Below are positions 1-9,911 of a DNA stretch of 64,000 bases, piece by piece. The DNA comes from Neoechinorhynchus agilis. Its lineage: Eukaryota; Acanthocephala. The first letter of the stretch is position 1; each line of letters starts with the position of its first letter. The DNA lies in NCBI GenBank assembly GCA_051530055.1, contig JBMGUZ010000004.1, positions 62,001-126,000 of the forward strand, in the 5' to 3' direction. Both the position numbers and the translations under genes were made by a program. A model generated the notes under the pieces. That model was not told the DNA's origin and did no database searches. It worked only from the letters and a program-made list of their open reading frames with translations.

Positions 1-250
1 CTTTCCACGTCACCATTTTCATTGGGTCCGACCCCCCTTACTCCCTCTCTCCCTCAACTCCTTACCAATCACCATACTCAGAATACATCAACATAACGCT
101 CTCTCTAAAACTTCGCTTAGGCAGTCGAAATTTAACCATTATCGGCATCTACCGTCCTCCCTCAGCCAATCTTCAAATGGCATCACAGGAGATTGATGCA
201 ATGATAGCAAATCTTCACTCTCTTGGTCTTGAACATCTAAGCATCCTAAC
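1..250 (+). mobile_element. LINE AP-endonuclease fragment (CR1/Jockey-like)
   Basis: Reading the plus strand gives the middle of an apurinic-type endonuclease of a non-LTR retrotransposon. The stretch IIGIYRPPSANLQ near 138-177 is the usual G(I/L)YRPPS motif of LINE endonucleases, followed by a helix-like ASQEIDAMIANLHSLGLEHL. The window edge removes the start and a joint near 250 removes the GDFN catalytic part, so this is a dead fragment. The minus-strand LINEs at 39.7-41.6 kb and 53.3-54.0 kb carry a related but different endonuclease (GLYRPPSSNIPN), so at least two LINE lineages are present. Clade assignment is inference. Confidence 0.6.
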
Positions 251-721
251 AATAGATTACAATTTATCGAAATAGTGAGCATCGCCTCGAACACCTTAGC
301 AACCAACAAGGGAGTTTTCCAAGGGGCTGTTCTCTCCTCCATTCTTTTCAACATTTTTCTGAACGATCTTATTCCATCCTCTTCTTATTCTAATAACTTC
401 ATGCATGCTGATGATCCTAGAATAATTGCACATTCATCGAGTCTCACTCTCAATCACTGCTAACGAAATTTCTCACATTCGAGCGTTTTGCACCTCTAAA
501 TGTCTTACCTTTAACTAAACAAGACCTTTGAAATCGTCCCCTTAATCTCAAATAGCCCTTCCGATCAGCCGCTTCTACGTTTTTCTATTAATCGTGTCTC
601 CTCTGTTCGTATACTTGGTCGTTATTTTCAGAAAAATCTGAAGTGGCCTAGTTTACCGTCAAAAGACATTAAGTACTTGTTTATGGCCGCCATCCTACCA
701 ACGTTCTGCAATTTTTCTTCT
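251..721 (+). mobile_element. LINE reverse-transcriptase and tail fragment
   Basis: Continues the LINE above after an internal deletion. Around 309-413 the translation shows GVFQGAVLSSILFNIFLNDL followed by MHADD. These are degenerate forms of the GVPQGSVLSPILF block and the YADD catalytic box, with H in place of the aromatic residue. From about 520, after a frameshift, comes the connection region (FEIVPLISN, then SVRILGRYFQKNLKW and MAAILPTFCNF), which fits the post-RT part of CR1/Jockey-like elements. The body of the RT is missing and frames change twice, so it is not functional. It stops near 721, where a LINE copy of opposite orientation begins. Confidence 0.6.
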
Positions 722-2395
722 AAACTATTCAGCGGTTGGAGAAGAAAGAGGAAATCCAAGCGAGTTGTTAAATTGGGAGGCCAAAGGGAGCACATGCTTG
801 AAGGAGAAGGGAGTGATCTACCGACTCAAACGACCTGGAAATATCCAGCTGCACGAGACGGGCGGAATTGGGAAGAGAAGATGTTTTTGAGGAAGATGGG
901 AAGTAGGCGGGTTTTAAAACATTTTTCTGGTCGATAAGTTCCGGGATGATGAAACGAATGGCCCAATTTGGGATAGTCGAATAAGGGGAAGAATGGCGGG
1001 CAGGCGTTTAAGGATCTCTAGGATTTCGAGAGGGGAAACCAAGGAAGGGCATGTATGAATGGGCGGGTCAAAAAGTGAGGAGGGAGGTTGGGACAGTGGA
1101 TGAGAGGTTTGGGGAGGACAAAGGTTTTTATTCAAGGGGTTAAAGATTGAGAGGAGATAACATTTTGAGAGAGATGCGAAGGGATCGATCTACCAAGACC
1201 AGTGACATTTTTTTATTTCCCGCCACCAGTTTCGACTGGGAACGGACGAGAGACGAGATGAGAGGAATACTTTGCGGGCTATTCGGATGCGTTTGGTCAG
1301 TGTGGAGTGGAGGGAGGGGTAAGCGGGATTGTCTGACCGGAAAGCTTTGGTGACCTGTATTTGAAGGGTTTTTAGAAAAGGCGAAGATGAAAAGGTAGGG
1401 TGAAGATCAATGGTAAGGGAGAGAGGCGCGGATCAAGATCGATATGCCTCCCCCGCTTCGGAAGTCCCTTGTGAGGTGAAAAGCTTGAAAGTTTGGAAGG
1501 AAGGCAGAAAATTTGCTATTGGGTTAGAGCCATGTTTCCGTAATTACAAGGACGTCGGCGTTGCAAGAAGAGGCCACTATCTAGAGCTCATCCAGTTTGG
1601 GGATGAGGCTGCGGATGTTAAAATAAAAGATTATTGGAAGGGATGTTTAGAAGGCACATGGGGGTGGACACTGACGGAGAGGGTTGAAGCTGCGTAGAGA
1701 GAGAAGGGATGGGAGATGACCGATGGGGTAGTTCGGGGGTAATGGATTCGTGGGTGGACACTGTAGTTAGGGGTGATTTGAATGTAGGGACCATAAGGGT
1801 GGGAACTGCGTATGCGGGATGAAGTCGGGGGGCAAGAAGATATTGGGAGTTGATAAAGTGGTGGTAAGAGGTGAGGTAGTGTGAGCGTCCAAGGTATTTT
1901 TCGCTTCTGAGGGGCGAAGCAAAAATTTCCAGATTTGGTAGGGTGCGGATTAGTAATTTTAGGCAGATGAGCGATGAGTGGAGGCAGGGATGAGGGGGGT
2001 TTAGGAGGAATTAGTTTACGAGGCGAGGGATGCTTAATGTAGTCATTGAAGGATGGTAGGGGTGTGTGCTATTTACTGGAAAATCGAGGTACAGGAGCGA
2101 AAGTTGAAGGTTTTGATGGAGCTAACGTTGAAACGTAATCGTAGGATGGGAGGGGTTTATGGTTTTTTCTAGCAATACGGGGTGCTAGAGAGGAGGTGGG
2201 GGATTTAGATGAGGCCGAGGAGGAAGGGGAGTTTAGTTTTAATGGAGTAGCAGAGTGAGACTTAGAATGCAGGGACGAGGGGGGAGGAATTGACAAGTAA
2301 GAAGCGCTTTTGAAGGAATGAGGATGCGGTGTTTGGTAGATGGAAAGTGATTTTGAGTTGACGATTAGGGGAAGGCAGATTTGATGCCCAGCACT
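722..2395 (-). mobile_element. LINE copy, minus strand, heavily broken
   Basis: This segment parallels the LINE at 39.83-41.63 kb base for base over long stretches (compare 725-1700 with 39830-41625), in the same orientation. The minus strand reads RT N-terminal material (914-1135: LEILEILKRLP, SQIGPFV), then the region between endonuclease and RT, then the endonuclease (from about 1390), and further upstream a Ser/Pro-rich leader (2069-2395). Many stops and indels make it a pseudogene. At 2395 it is fused to an R2-like fragment in one continuous minus-strand reading frame, which is an accident of the joint and not a gene. Confidence 0.55.
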
Positions 2396-2705
2396 GTCAA
2401 TGTTAATTTTTCTATCTGATTTTTTTCTTTTTAGTAAATCCCTTAATATGAGGAGGTTCGAGTTGCATGCTGCACTGTCGAACGCCGTCTGGCTGTCGTG
2501 CAAACTAGAGCATTGCCTTAATCTTTCCGGCATTACACGATGCACAATACGGAGGAGAATGGATGAGATTGTGATCGGTCTCCAGCCAAAAATGAACTTC
2601 AAAGCTTCATTTTCCATCGAATTTTTCGGCAGCTTTTTATTGGTTTTTTTATAATCCACAAACACTAACACACTCACACATATATCACTGACCGTACAGT
2701 GCACG
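2396..2705 (-). mobile_element. R2-lineage RT fragment (copy J)
   Basis: The minus-strand translation contains LPKN, then GWRPITISSILLRIVHR, then SQTAFDSAACNSNLLILRDL. This matches the RT region just before the catalytic aspartate in the long R2 ORF of this window (GWRPITISSVLMRIFHR, SQTAFKQEACHTNLLTLK). Only about 90 codons survive. The first catalytic D motif and everything downstream are gone, replaced by LINE sequence at 2395. No 28S sequence is visible at either end, so this is an internal fragment. Confidence 0.7.
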
Positions 2706-2769
2706 CATTATCGATTGCGCACATTTCGTCATCGCTACAATCCTCCCCTTTATCAATATCACCAATATC

Positions 2770-3147
2770 GTTGTGGAGGTCTTCTTAATCGTTGACTTCT
2801 ACGCAAATCCCTGGCTGCCTCCTTGTTTCCGGTGTTGTCATTTTTTTCGATTGGTAATTCCTTATCAGCAGGATTCTGCGGACGTTCCTCCTCGGTATTC
2901 TCCTCTCCGGTGTTATCGTTTTTTTTCGATCGGTGGTTCCACGTCCATAGGATTCTGCGGACGATCCTTGACTACTCGTCGCGATCGTACCTGTACTAGC
3001 AGTCACATTTTCATTCTTGTCGAACTGCTATGCTTCAATCGACTCTTCTCCTACTCTAATCCCCTCTCAATCTATCCTCGCTCTAAGTTGATCAGTGTGC
3101 ACTTTAACTAATTTTCTGTCACCCAATTGCATCTGATATGCTTTATT
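2770..3147 (-). mobile_element. Gypsy-like integrase C-terminal tail
   Basis: The minus strand from 3147 reads QMQLGDRKLVKVHTDQLRAR, the usual end of a Ty3/Gypsy integrase (VRWRRHxDQLR-like), then a low-complexity tail with NVRRILLIRNY that stops near 2785. Two diverged tandem copies of about 80 bp (2833-2910 and 2913-2967 onward) lie in this tail. It is joined directly to RNase H sequence at about 3147, so the integrase N-terminal and catalytic domains are deleted. Confidence 0.55.
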
Positions 3148-3445
3148 CGATAATTATATTGGGACAGCAAAATCGCCCAACGCACGAGATGATGATTGGA
3201 GATTTTCTGTAAGTTTCGTCGCTCCCCAGAAATATGTATCAGCGGTTTGTGATCGCTCAGTAGAGTGAACGTTCGTCCTGCCAAGTAATAATCGAACTTG
3301 GTTACTCAGACCACCAGTGCTAAGGCCTCCCGATCAATCTGGGCGTATCGCTGTTCCGCTGAACGAAGTGTTCTCGAACAGTAAGCCACCTTTTTAAACG
3401 ATCCTTCCTTAGTCTGTTGGAGTAGTACAGCTCCCAACCCTGTCT
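3148..3445 (-). mobile_element. Gypsy-like RNase H fragment
   Basis: With frameshifts, the minus strand reads FKKVAYCSRTLRSAEQRYAQ, IDREALALV, FDYYLAGRTFTLLSDHKPL and RWAILLSQYNYRIKH. These are the hallmark blocks of a Ty3/Gypsy RNase H (YSR.L..AE..Y...E.EALA, H.YL.GR.F.L.TDH.PL, RWA..L..Y.Y.I.H). The upstream RT domain is almost wholly missing: the N-terminal RT linker at 3480-3680 is joined to this piece. The element is dead. Confidence 0.75.
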
Positions 3446-3800
3446 CGCATGCGTGACGCGGCCATTCGATTTATCTCGTCTCTCACTTGGTCATGGAGCA
3501 TATTCGGTATTCTTCGCGAGGCAGGCATCGAGGAATCGCCTTTTTACACAGAAATATCTTTGCTTGAGAATTTGTGATGTTACCCGTTCCTTCACTGAAC
3601 AAACCTCGCATATTTAATAGTAATCGATCTAACTGCGTACTATCAAGCTCATCCGTTAATTTTGTTATTTCCACCTCTTTTGGTCATGATAATCTGAACG
3701 CGGCTATCCAAGTTCTTCCAAACAAAGGATACTCTGTTCATTAACTATCGTTAACTTTAATTGTTTAGCCATATCATTTAGTTTAACTTCCACCATACAA
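3446..3800 (-). mobile_element. Gypsy-like protease-RT linker and RT start
   Basis: The minus-strand ORF 3674-3483 reads LRGLFSEGTGNITNSQAKIF then AIPRCLPREEYR, the segment between protease and RT in Ty3/Gypsy polyproteins (F..LF..GLG......A.I.LK..A.P.....R..P). In the next frame the RT start (DEINRM) follows, and then the sequence jumps to RNase H. The internal deletion therefore removed nearly all of the RT. Confidence 0.6.
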
Positions 3801-3811
3801 TCTCCCATTGC

Positions 3812-4201
3812 TCAAACTCGGCCCCCACCGTAAATGTGCAAATACCTGCTTCGACTTAGCGTCGGTGAACCTAATTGTGACCATAATTTCTCTGATATTA
3901 TCGGTATAGCCGCACCCGTATCGTACTCCATTGTCACGAATCGTCCATTTACTTCCAGACTGATGCTTGGGCGCTGTCGACATTCTGCTACCGCATGTAT
4001 TGATCCTTCCATATCCTCAATATTGTTAATCGTAATATCATCCTCCATGGAATCATTGATTTTACCTGGTTTCGTGTGCGTCAAGCTTCCGCATCTTTCA
4101 CAACGCGCGTTCGTATTTTGAACTCTCGAGCTTCGATTTCCTGTTCTGGTCGTCGCGGTTCGATCGACATTCGATTCCTGATGACTCGTGTGACCTTCCA
4201 A
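3812..4201 (-). mobile_element. Gypsy-like gag end and aspartic protease
   Basis: A 129-codon minus-strand frame. Near its start is a degenerate zinc-knuckle (CERCGSLTHT). Then SISLEVNGRFVTMEYDTGAA leads into IPIISEKLW, the retropepsin active-site block with DTGAA in place of the usual DTGA/DSGA. The protease core is recognisable but the C-terminal flap and the ILG-type motif are not clear. It belongs to the same internally deleted Gypsy copy as the linker, RNase H and integrase tail downstream on the minus strand. Confidence 0.75.
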
Positions 4202-4899
4202 CCCAAGCTCTTATATTACTCCTTTAGTCCTCTGAGCTTTATCAAATGTCGTGGCTACCTTAACTCAAATCCGTTAACCTCAGAAACGGTAAACGATTTG
4301 TCTCTAGAACGACTATCAGGGCTATTGGATGAAGAAGGTAATTTTACAACACTCGCCGAACAAGACATGCCGAATTGATGAAGATTTGGACGATTTAGCT
4401 GAGAAAGATGTACGGGAGACCTTGAAAGCAGTGACGGCAGAGGTATTCTATCTTTTTATCTGTCATTAAATCCTGTGTATAATGACGCTCAATACAATAG
4501 CGATACTTCAACCTTCGAAATTACAACAACCAAACCAACCTCAACTTCCACTCCTACTTCAACTTCGATGCATACCTCAACTCTGCCTGTTAGCTGGCGG
4601 CAGCAGAGACTATATCTACCTCATTGCAATCAGAGAATGAAATTGAATCCGGTGGATCTTTAAAGATGCCCCATATTGGGGCTTACACTTGTATATCGGA
4701 AGCTAAAGAATGAAAGCACGCACTCAATCACATTCTACCTCAAGTCAACCTAAAAGCTACATCTTTTCCTCCTATACATGATCTTCGGTCTAATACTACC
4801 TCATCGAATCTCCAGCAAAGCAATTTTATTCGGAGAAATTCGAGTTCTTGCTTAGCTCCCCCGTCAATGATAGGGTGCACCCTCGGTACAGAAACAATA
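4202..4899. other. Unassigned region
   Basis: Lies between the Gypsy copy and the R2-like piece. It has a short Thr/Ser-rich plus-strand frame (about 4475-4663, with TTTKPTSTSTPTSTS) that may be the low-complexity spacer seen between zinc fingers and RT in the R2-lineage proteins here. I see no diagnostic motif. Confidence 0.4.
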
Positions 4900-5481
4900 T
4901 AGAAAATGAACAAGAAATTATGTGGAATCAATCAGGATCAATTGATAGAGGATTTGTTGATGAATTCGAAGCAAGATATAGCAACTAGTTGAGGTGTGGA
5001 AAGACAAATACATTTAAATCAAACACGATTTCAAAAGCCAAAGAGCTGCGGCTTCTTATAAAATTGAGGAAATCACCAACAATTGCATTATCTGCAGTGG
5101 CCTTTCATGTTTTTGGCAATCCCGCCCTATAGCGGAAAGTTCAAATTCGTGTTCTGGAAGAAGTTGGTGCGAAACCTGTAACGTTCGAGACCCTTTGCCA
5201 AAGATTACCGGATGCTAACATTACAATTTAGGCCGCAATTGAGGAATCGACGAATTGTCAACTGTTCTCGCAACATTTAATTTTATGGGTAGCCGTTTCA
5301 TCATACGAATGCGATTTTGTAATCAATGGCCGGAATATTGATCCTCCTCAAAGGATTCGTCTAGGAACAATTGCGAAATCGTCATTCAATATTTGGATTG
5401 ATGAATCCGGTCTATACCCATGCGTTCGAATGCGCGCACTGAATAAACGGCAATCGAAGAATAATGAGAGGCAGCGTGACC
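4900..5481 (+). mobile_element. R2-lineage pre-RT fragment (copy H) joined to 28S
   Basis: With stops and one frame change the plus strand reads YSNYLRCG-like sequence, then AKELRLLIKLRKSPTIALSA and VAFHVFGNPAL. This aligns with the intact R2 ORF (AKAIGLKIIKIRKSSRMSL, NAVAFHVHCNPAQ). Later blocks LILWVAVSSYECDFVINGR and WIDESGLYPCVRMRALN match LLVLWAAANTYKCDFDVHG and WLEDSNLLPCVRSRALN. It ends abruptly near 5481, inside the ORF just before the RT, and 28S sequence follows without a gap. The RT, endonuclease and 3' UTR are absent, so this joint is a rearrangement and not a normal R2 3' junction. Confidence 0.8.
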
Positions 5482-5510
5482 GCGAGATTCCTACTGTCTC
5501 TGTCTACAAC

Positions 5511-5544
<34 letters not shown>

Positions 5545-5948
5545 TAGTAATAGCGGGATAGAAGACCCAGTTGAGCTTGACTCTAGTCAGTCTCTGCAAA
5601 GAGACATGATGGGCGTAGAATAGGTGGGAGGCTGCACCAGTCAAATACCACTACCATCATTGTTTCTTTACTTACTCAGTGATTCAGGTAGCGTTAATTC
5701 GCTAATTACGGTATATAATCCTTTCTTTAGTGTCGAAGGAGTGTCTGGTCTGAGAACACAGACTGATTGGGAGTTTGACTTTGGCGGTACATCTTCTAGA
5801 ACCGAACGCAGGTGTTTTGAGGTAACCTTACCGTTGGCTGAAACCTCGCATAGAGCGAAGGGCAAAAGATTGCTTGATCTTGATTTTCACAACGAGTATG
5901 CACAATGAAAGTTTGGCTTGTCGATCCTTTTGAATTTTACGAGTTTTA

Positions 5949-5995
<47 letters not shown>

Positions 5996-6018
5996 GGCCA
6001 AGCGTCCACAGCGACGTC

Positions 6019-6056
<38 letters not shown>

Positions 6057-6612
6057 GGATGCAAAAGTCCCATAGCGTTGAATTGTTCACCCATTAATAG
6101 GGAACGTGGGTTGGGTTTAGACCGTCGCGAGACAGGTTAGTTTTACCCTTCTGTTGAGCTGGTTGTTGTAATAGCAATCTTGCTAAGTACGAGAGGAACC
6201 GCAGGTTTGGACATCAGGTACACGCACTCGGTCGAGAGGTCGATGGTGCGAAGCTTCGTCCGCAGGATTACGACTGAACGCCTCTAAGTCGGAAGCCTAC
6301 CTAGGAGCAACAACACTAATGCGCACTAGGCGGTCTGGATTTTTTACAAATGCGAGAGCGAGCAAAGTTTTCCACGCGGAAATTACGTTTCTTCTCGACG
6401 ATTTATCCGCCAGCGGCGACTTTATCATCTGCGGTCAGTGTCTACTTTTGAAATGAATTGATAAGCGCAATTGGTAGCCGTGTTTAATATCTCGCTGTAC
6501 TTGTGCCTTAAATCTTTTGCAGACGACTTAATTCTCGGTAAACGTGTCGTAAATAGTAGAGTAGCCACAAACCGCGAACTATTGAGACTTATCGTTTTAA
6601 CCGGGGGATTTG
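5482..6612 (+). rRNA. 28S rRNA, 3' part (fragment)
   Basis: Starts about 45 bases downstream of the R2 target site with a GAGATTCC.ACTGTC block, then CTAGCGAAACCACAGCCAAG and GGAACGGGCTTGG, the GTTGAGCTTGACTCTAGTC region, GAGACATGATGGG, the sarcin-ricin region (GCTAAGTACGAGAGGAACCG at about 6183-6202) and the 3' domain to GACGACTTAA...AGAGTAGCC near 6540-6575. The natural 3' end lies near 6612. The 5' 60 percent is absent and replaced by R2-like sequence, so it cannot give a functional rRNA. ORFs called across it are chance. Confidence 0.92.
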
Positions 6613-6726
6613 TGTGCTAAAGACACAATTCACCCATCCATATCCCTCGAGTAACGCAATAGTACACTGGTTTGATCGAGAATGCTTCAAAAATGACAAC
6701 GCCTATACTTTAAAATACGAAGCTTC
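6613..6726. other. 28S 3' flank
   Basis: About 110 bases between the 28S 3' end and the next Gypsy piece. Probably the start of the rDNA spacer. No motif seen. Confidence 0.4.
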
Positions 6727-7390
6727 TTATGCTGTGACGACTAGAATGGTCCAATCAACAACTTTAAAGTAAGATGGCGCGATCGAGAAGCATATGATGT
6801 ATGCTATGACGTGATAAGAGGGGGATATCCGGTATGAAACGTAAAGTCGCGTTACCATCTTCCACACCTCTGGTCGTTTTGTGCAAGCATCGACACACAC
6901 TAGGAAGGTTTTTCCTCGAACTGGTCTAGCTACGTCTATTTGCATCGATGCCACGGCTTACTAAGCCAGTCCCACATTATTAAAGGTAATTCTTGATTAT
7001 TTTGTCGACCTCGCTGGTACGCATCGCAAAGACTTACTTTTCTTTTAATATCAGCGTCTATATTTGGCCAGTATACATAATGTCTTGCCAACGCTGCCAT
7101 TGCGTCTCGACCTGGATGACCTTCGTGAAGTATATTAATGACGCTCTTTCTTAACTTTGCCGGTATGACCACTCGATCGAGTAACATTAGGATACCTTCA
7201 GAATCGCTTAACTCCTCTCTTCTACTGAACATGGTTGTATCTTCAGATTTCACTAATTTAGGCCAGCTGTATCTAGTATATCGTCTGATCCGCTTTAACT
7301 GATGCTCTTTGCTCGTTTCCTCTCGAATTACTGTTTCGGATAACTCGATTCTATTGATCTTTATTTCCTTTATCATATCTATTTCAGGAT
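6727..7390 (-). mobile_element. Gypsy-like integrase fragment
   Basis: The minus-strand frame 7376-6936 contains the HHCC zinc-binding N-terminus of a Ty3/Gypsy integrase: ILHEGHPGRDAMAALARHYVYWPNIDADI then VSLCDAYQRGR, where the second C of the CxxC pair is replaced (CDAY instead of CxxC). Past a frameshift at about 6945 the catalytic core starts with QIDVARPVRGKTFLVCVDAC, matching the first catalytic D of DDE integrases (hxDFAGPhxGxxFLhhVDAYSKW). The core stops near 6840, so the second D and the E are missing. Confidence 0.8.
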
Positions 7391-8385
7391 CGCTCCTCCC
7401 GGTGTCGCATCCTTACTCAGTTTCAAATCCACCTCGATACCTTTCACTGTTGAATCATTTTTTTCGAACACCTTTGGGTATTTCTGCATCATTTGTTCCA
7501 TCGAAACGTCCAATCCGACTGCTTCAACCTGCCTGATGCATACTTCCTCTGACAATCTTATTCAAAATGCCTTGCACCACGAGAGTCCGAACAAACATTT
7601 GCTGCATTTATATACAACATGTGCTTTAAGCTTTTTCCGTTTGTTCTTCATGACCATCATGACATCGCATATTCCCATACTGTCGACTTCCCCTCCTCCA
7701 AACGACATTAATCTCTTACCTTCTTGAAGGATCGGTTTTCCGATTGCCTTCCGAACTATGCGGTTGATCGCGCTAACCTCTGCACCCGTGTCGAATTGCA
7801 TTTTAATCTTCATCCCATTCAGCAACACTTCGATTTCCGCTCTCTTTCCACTCCTATCCGATTGCACCATATTGACCTCGAATCGCTCGTCTCCATCATC
7901 ATCAGTTTCGACCACTGAAACTTGCTTGGTTTCGCACTTCCGAGCGAAATGCCCCAATCTGTTGCATTTGTAGCATTTCACACCTGTGGCAGGACATCTT
8001 CTATAGACATGCTTATTCCCACATTTTCGACACTTTGAACCATCATCTTCGTTTCTTGAGAATCTCCAACGCTGCTTAAATCCTCTTCTGAATGCTCTCT
8101 CATTTAATTTATAAACTTCTTCCCCTACGATTTCACTTTTATTCGCAGAAAGCAATTTCTGCGCCTGTTCACTCACCTCCATCATTCCCGCAATCTCCAG
8201 CAATTTCGATAAATCCATATTCGGCATCTGCAGTACAGCAGTTCGGAGTACAGCATTCGGGGTGTTCAATATCACGAGGCCCTTTATTGTATCATCGACG
8301 ATCTTCTCAGAAAAAAGCTTGCAACCCCTGGCTACTCCTATTAACTCTGTTACCCATTCCGCGTCCGATTGATTGTCCCGCTTAG
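7391..8385 (-). mobile_element. Gypsy-like gag (CCHC) and protease
   Basis: The minus-strand frame from about 8385 to 7562 encodes the C-terminal half of a Gag protein with two zinc knuckles, CRKCGNKHVYRRCPA and CYKCNRLGHFARKC. The first knuckle has the order CxxC..H...C and the second is a perfect CX2CX4HX4C. Next comes a retropepsin: IEVLLNGMKIKMQFDTGAEV with active-site DTGA, then LMSFGGGEVDSMGICDV. A frameshift at about 7560 leads to the linker DVSMEQMMQKYPKVFEK, then a deletion joint near 7390 where RT and RNase H should be, and directly the integrase piece. The called frame starts with a TTG codon inside satellite DNA; the true gag start is lost. Confidence 0.85.
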
Positions 8386-8607
8386 GAATGACGTCACTCA
8401 AATTTTTTATGATGTCACTCAAATTTTATGATGACGTCACTCAAATTGTATGATCACGAATCTCGTACCTATGACGTCGCAACACGCGCGGTGGAATAAA
8501 AAATTTTGATGACGTAATTAAAACCTTTGTTGATGACGTCACTCAATTTTTTTGATGACGTAACTCAAATTTTTTTGATGACGTAACTCAAATTTTTTTG
8601 ATGACGT
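8386..8607. repeat. Sat A, TGACGTCA satellite, block 1
   Basis: Tandem units of roughly 20-25 bases with consensus GATGACGTCACTCAAATTTT, each carrying the 8-bp palindrome TGACGTCA or a one-base variant. A short non-repeat insert with CGCGCGGTGGAA lies at about 8483-8500. The block is cut by the TRIM insertion at 8608 and continues after it. Confidence 0.9.
8604..8607. other. Target site duplication of TRIM copy 1 (left)
   Basis: ACGT directly before the element; the same ACGT is at 9275-9278. Removing element and one copy restores the satellite unit GATGACGTCACTCAG, which supports a real insertion with a 4-bp duplication in the centre of the TGACGTCA palindrome. Confidence 0.75.
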
Positions 8608-8745
8608 TTTGGCGGCGTCACGTAAGATTAAGACGAAGTTTTATTATATCTACATTGTGGTGAATGCTTGTTGTCCCTGCTTTCATTCGGGGAAAGGAAA
8701 CTTCTTCCGGCTGCCCGTCATTACGTGGAAGAAGTCGCCGCCACA
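8608..8745 (-). repeat. TRIM copy 1, 3' LTR
   Basis: On the minus strand it starts TGTGGCGGCGAC and ends GACGCCGCCAAA. The ends form an imperfect inverted repeat (GGCGGC/GCCGCC). It is identical to 9137-9274. Confidence 0.8.
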
Positions 8746-9120
8746 TACCTCCCCTCCAGTGTCGCCGCACTAATCCCTTCCGTCTTGGAAACGTGCCGGT
8801 CTTTCGAGTTGAACCTCGGTGTGATGACGGCGTGTTGCTAGCAGCTGGACCTGGTCAGGACGCTGACCAGGCCGGTCCCGTCGGGGAGGATCGTACTACC
8901 AGGTGCCGTCTTTGGTCCGTTGTTTGTGGGCTGCGGCGACTGCCAGTGCTGAGGCATCGGTGACATTGGCGAACGCTGCTTGGCTCGTTGGGTTGGGCAA
9001 GGAGGTCCGCGTGTCACGACGCTGCGCTGGGCCTGATGTCGAGCAACCGAGTTGAACCTCGGTGTGATAACGGCGTGTTGCTTGCAGCTGGGCCTGGTCA
9101 GGGCGCTGACCTGGCCGGTC

Positions 9121-9136
9121 TCGTCGGGGTCACCAA
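9121..9136 (-). promoter_or_regulatory. TRIM copy 1, primer-binding site
   Basis: The minus strand reads TTGGTGACCCCGACGA immediately after the 5' LTR. It starts with the TGG that pairs with the tRNA CCA end. The exact tRNA was not identified. Confidence 0.65.
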
Positions 9137-9274
9137 TTTGGCGGCGTCACGTAAGATTAAGACGAAGTTTTATTATATCTACATTGTGGTGAATGCTTGT
9201 TGTCCCTGCTTTCATTCGGGGAAAGGAAACTTCTTCCGGCTGCCCGTCATTACGTGGAAGAAGTCGCCGCCACA
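9137..9274 (-). repeat. TRIM copy 1, 5' LTR
   Basis: 138 bp, identical to 8608-8745, followed by the right target duplication ACGT at 9275-9278. Confidence 0.8.
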
Positions 9275-9911
9275 ACGTCACTCAGATTTTGTGATGACGT
9301 AGCTCGAACCAATGATGTCACAATATGCACGGAAAAATCCAGATTTTTTTTGTAGACCAGTCAAATTTTTTGATGACGTCGCTCAAAATTTTTGGTGAAG
9401 TAACTCAAATTTTTTTCGATGACATTAATAAAAAAAATTGATGACGTCACTCGAAAAATTTATGATGACGTTACTCAAATTTTTTGATGACGTCACTCAA
9501 TTTTTACAATAACGTCACTCAAATTTTTTTGATTGCGTTACTCAAAATTTGTTTGATAACGTCACTAAAGTTTTTTTCGATGACGTCAATCAAATTTTAT
9601 CATGACGTCACTCAAAATTTTTTATGACGTCACTCATTTTTTTGATGACGTCACTAAAGCCTTTGACGTCACGATATGCGGTTAAAAATACAATTTTTTT
9701 ATGACGTAGCTCAAATTTTTATATTGACGTCGCTCAAAATTTTTGATGAAGTTACTCAAATTTTTTTCGATGACGTCAATCAAATTTTTTCATATAGTCA
9801 TATAAAAATTTGATGACGCTACACAATTTTTTTGATTACGTCACTTAAATTTTTTGATGACGTCATTAAAATTTTTTGATGACGTCGCTCAATTTTTTTG
9901 GATAACGTCAC
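9275..9911. repeat. Sat A, block 2
   Basis: Continuation of the TGACGTCA satellite after the TRIM. The spacing of the palindromes varies (about 20-35 bases) and many copies have one-base changes. It ends where the family F retroelement starts near 9912. Confidence 0.9.

Larger units (their letters stand above)
8608..9274 (-). mobile_element. TRIM-like miniature LTR retrotransposon, copy 1
   Basis: A complete 667-bp element with two 138-bp direct terminal repeats (8608-8745 and 9137-9274) that I read as identical. Orientation is minus: next to the inner edge of the right repeat is TTGGTGACCCCGACGA on the minus strand (9136-9121), a good primer-binding site for a tRNA ending in CGGGGTCACCA, and next to the left repeat is the purine tract GGAGGGGAGGTA (8757-8746). 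The internal 391 bp is GC-rich and holds two partial copies of a 242-bp unit. There is no gag or pol, so any movement would need another element's enzymes. Identical LTRs suggest a recent insertion. Confidence 0.8.

Noticed and set aside
8664-9302. Plus-strand ORFs in the TRIM (repeated at 14438-15031)
   Set aside because: They follow the 242-bp repeat, differ in frame and length between copies, and show no gag or pol motif; the minus-strand primer site and purine tract set the element's orientation.
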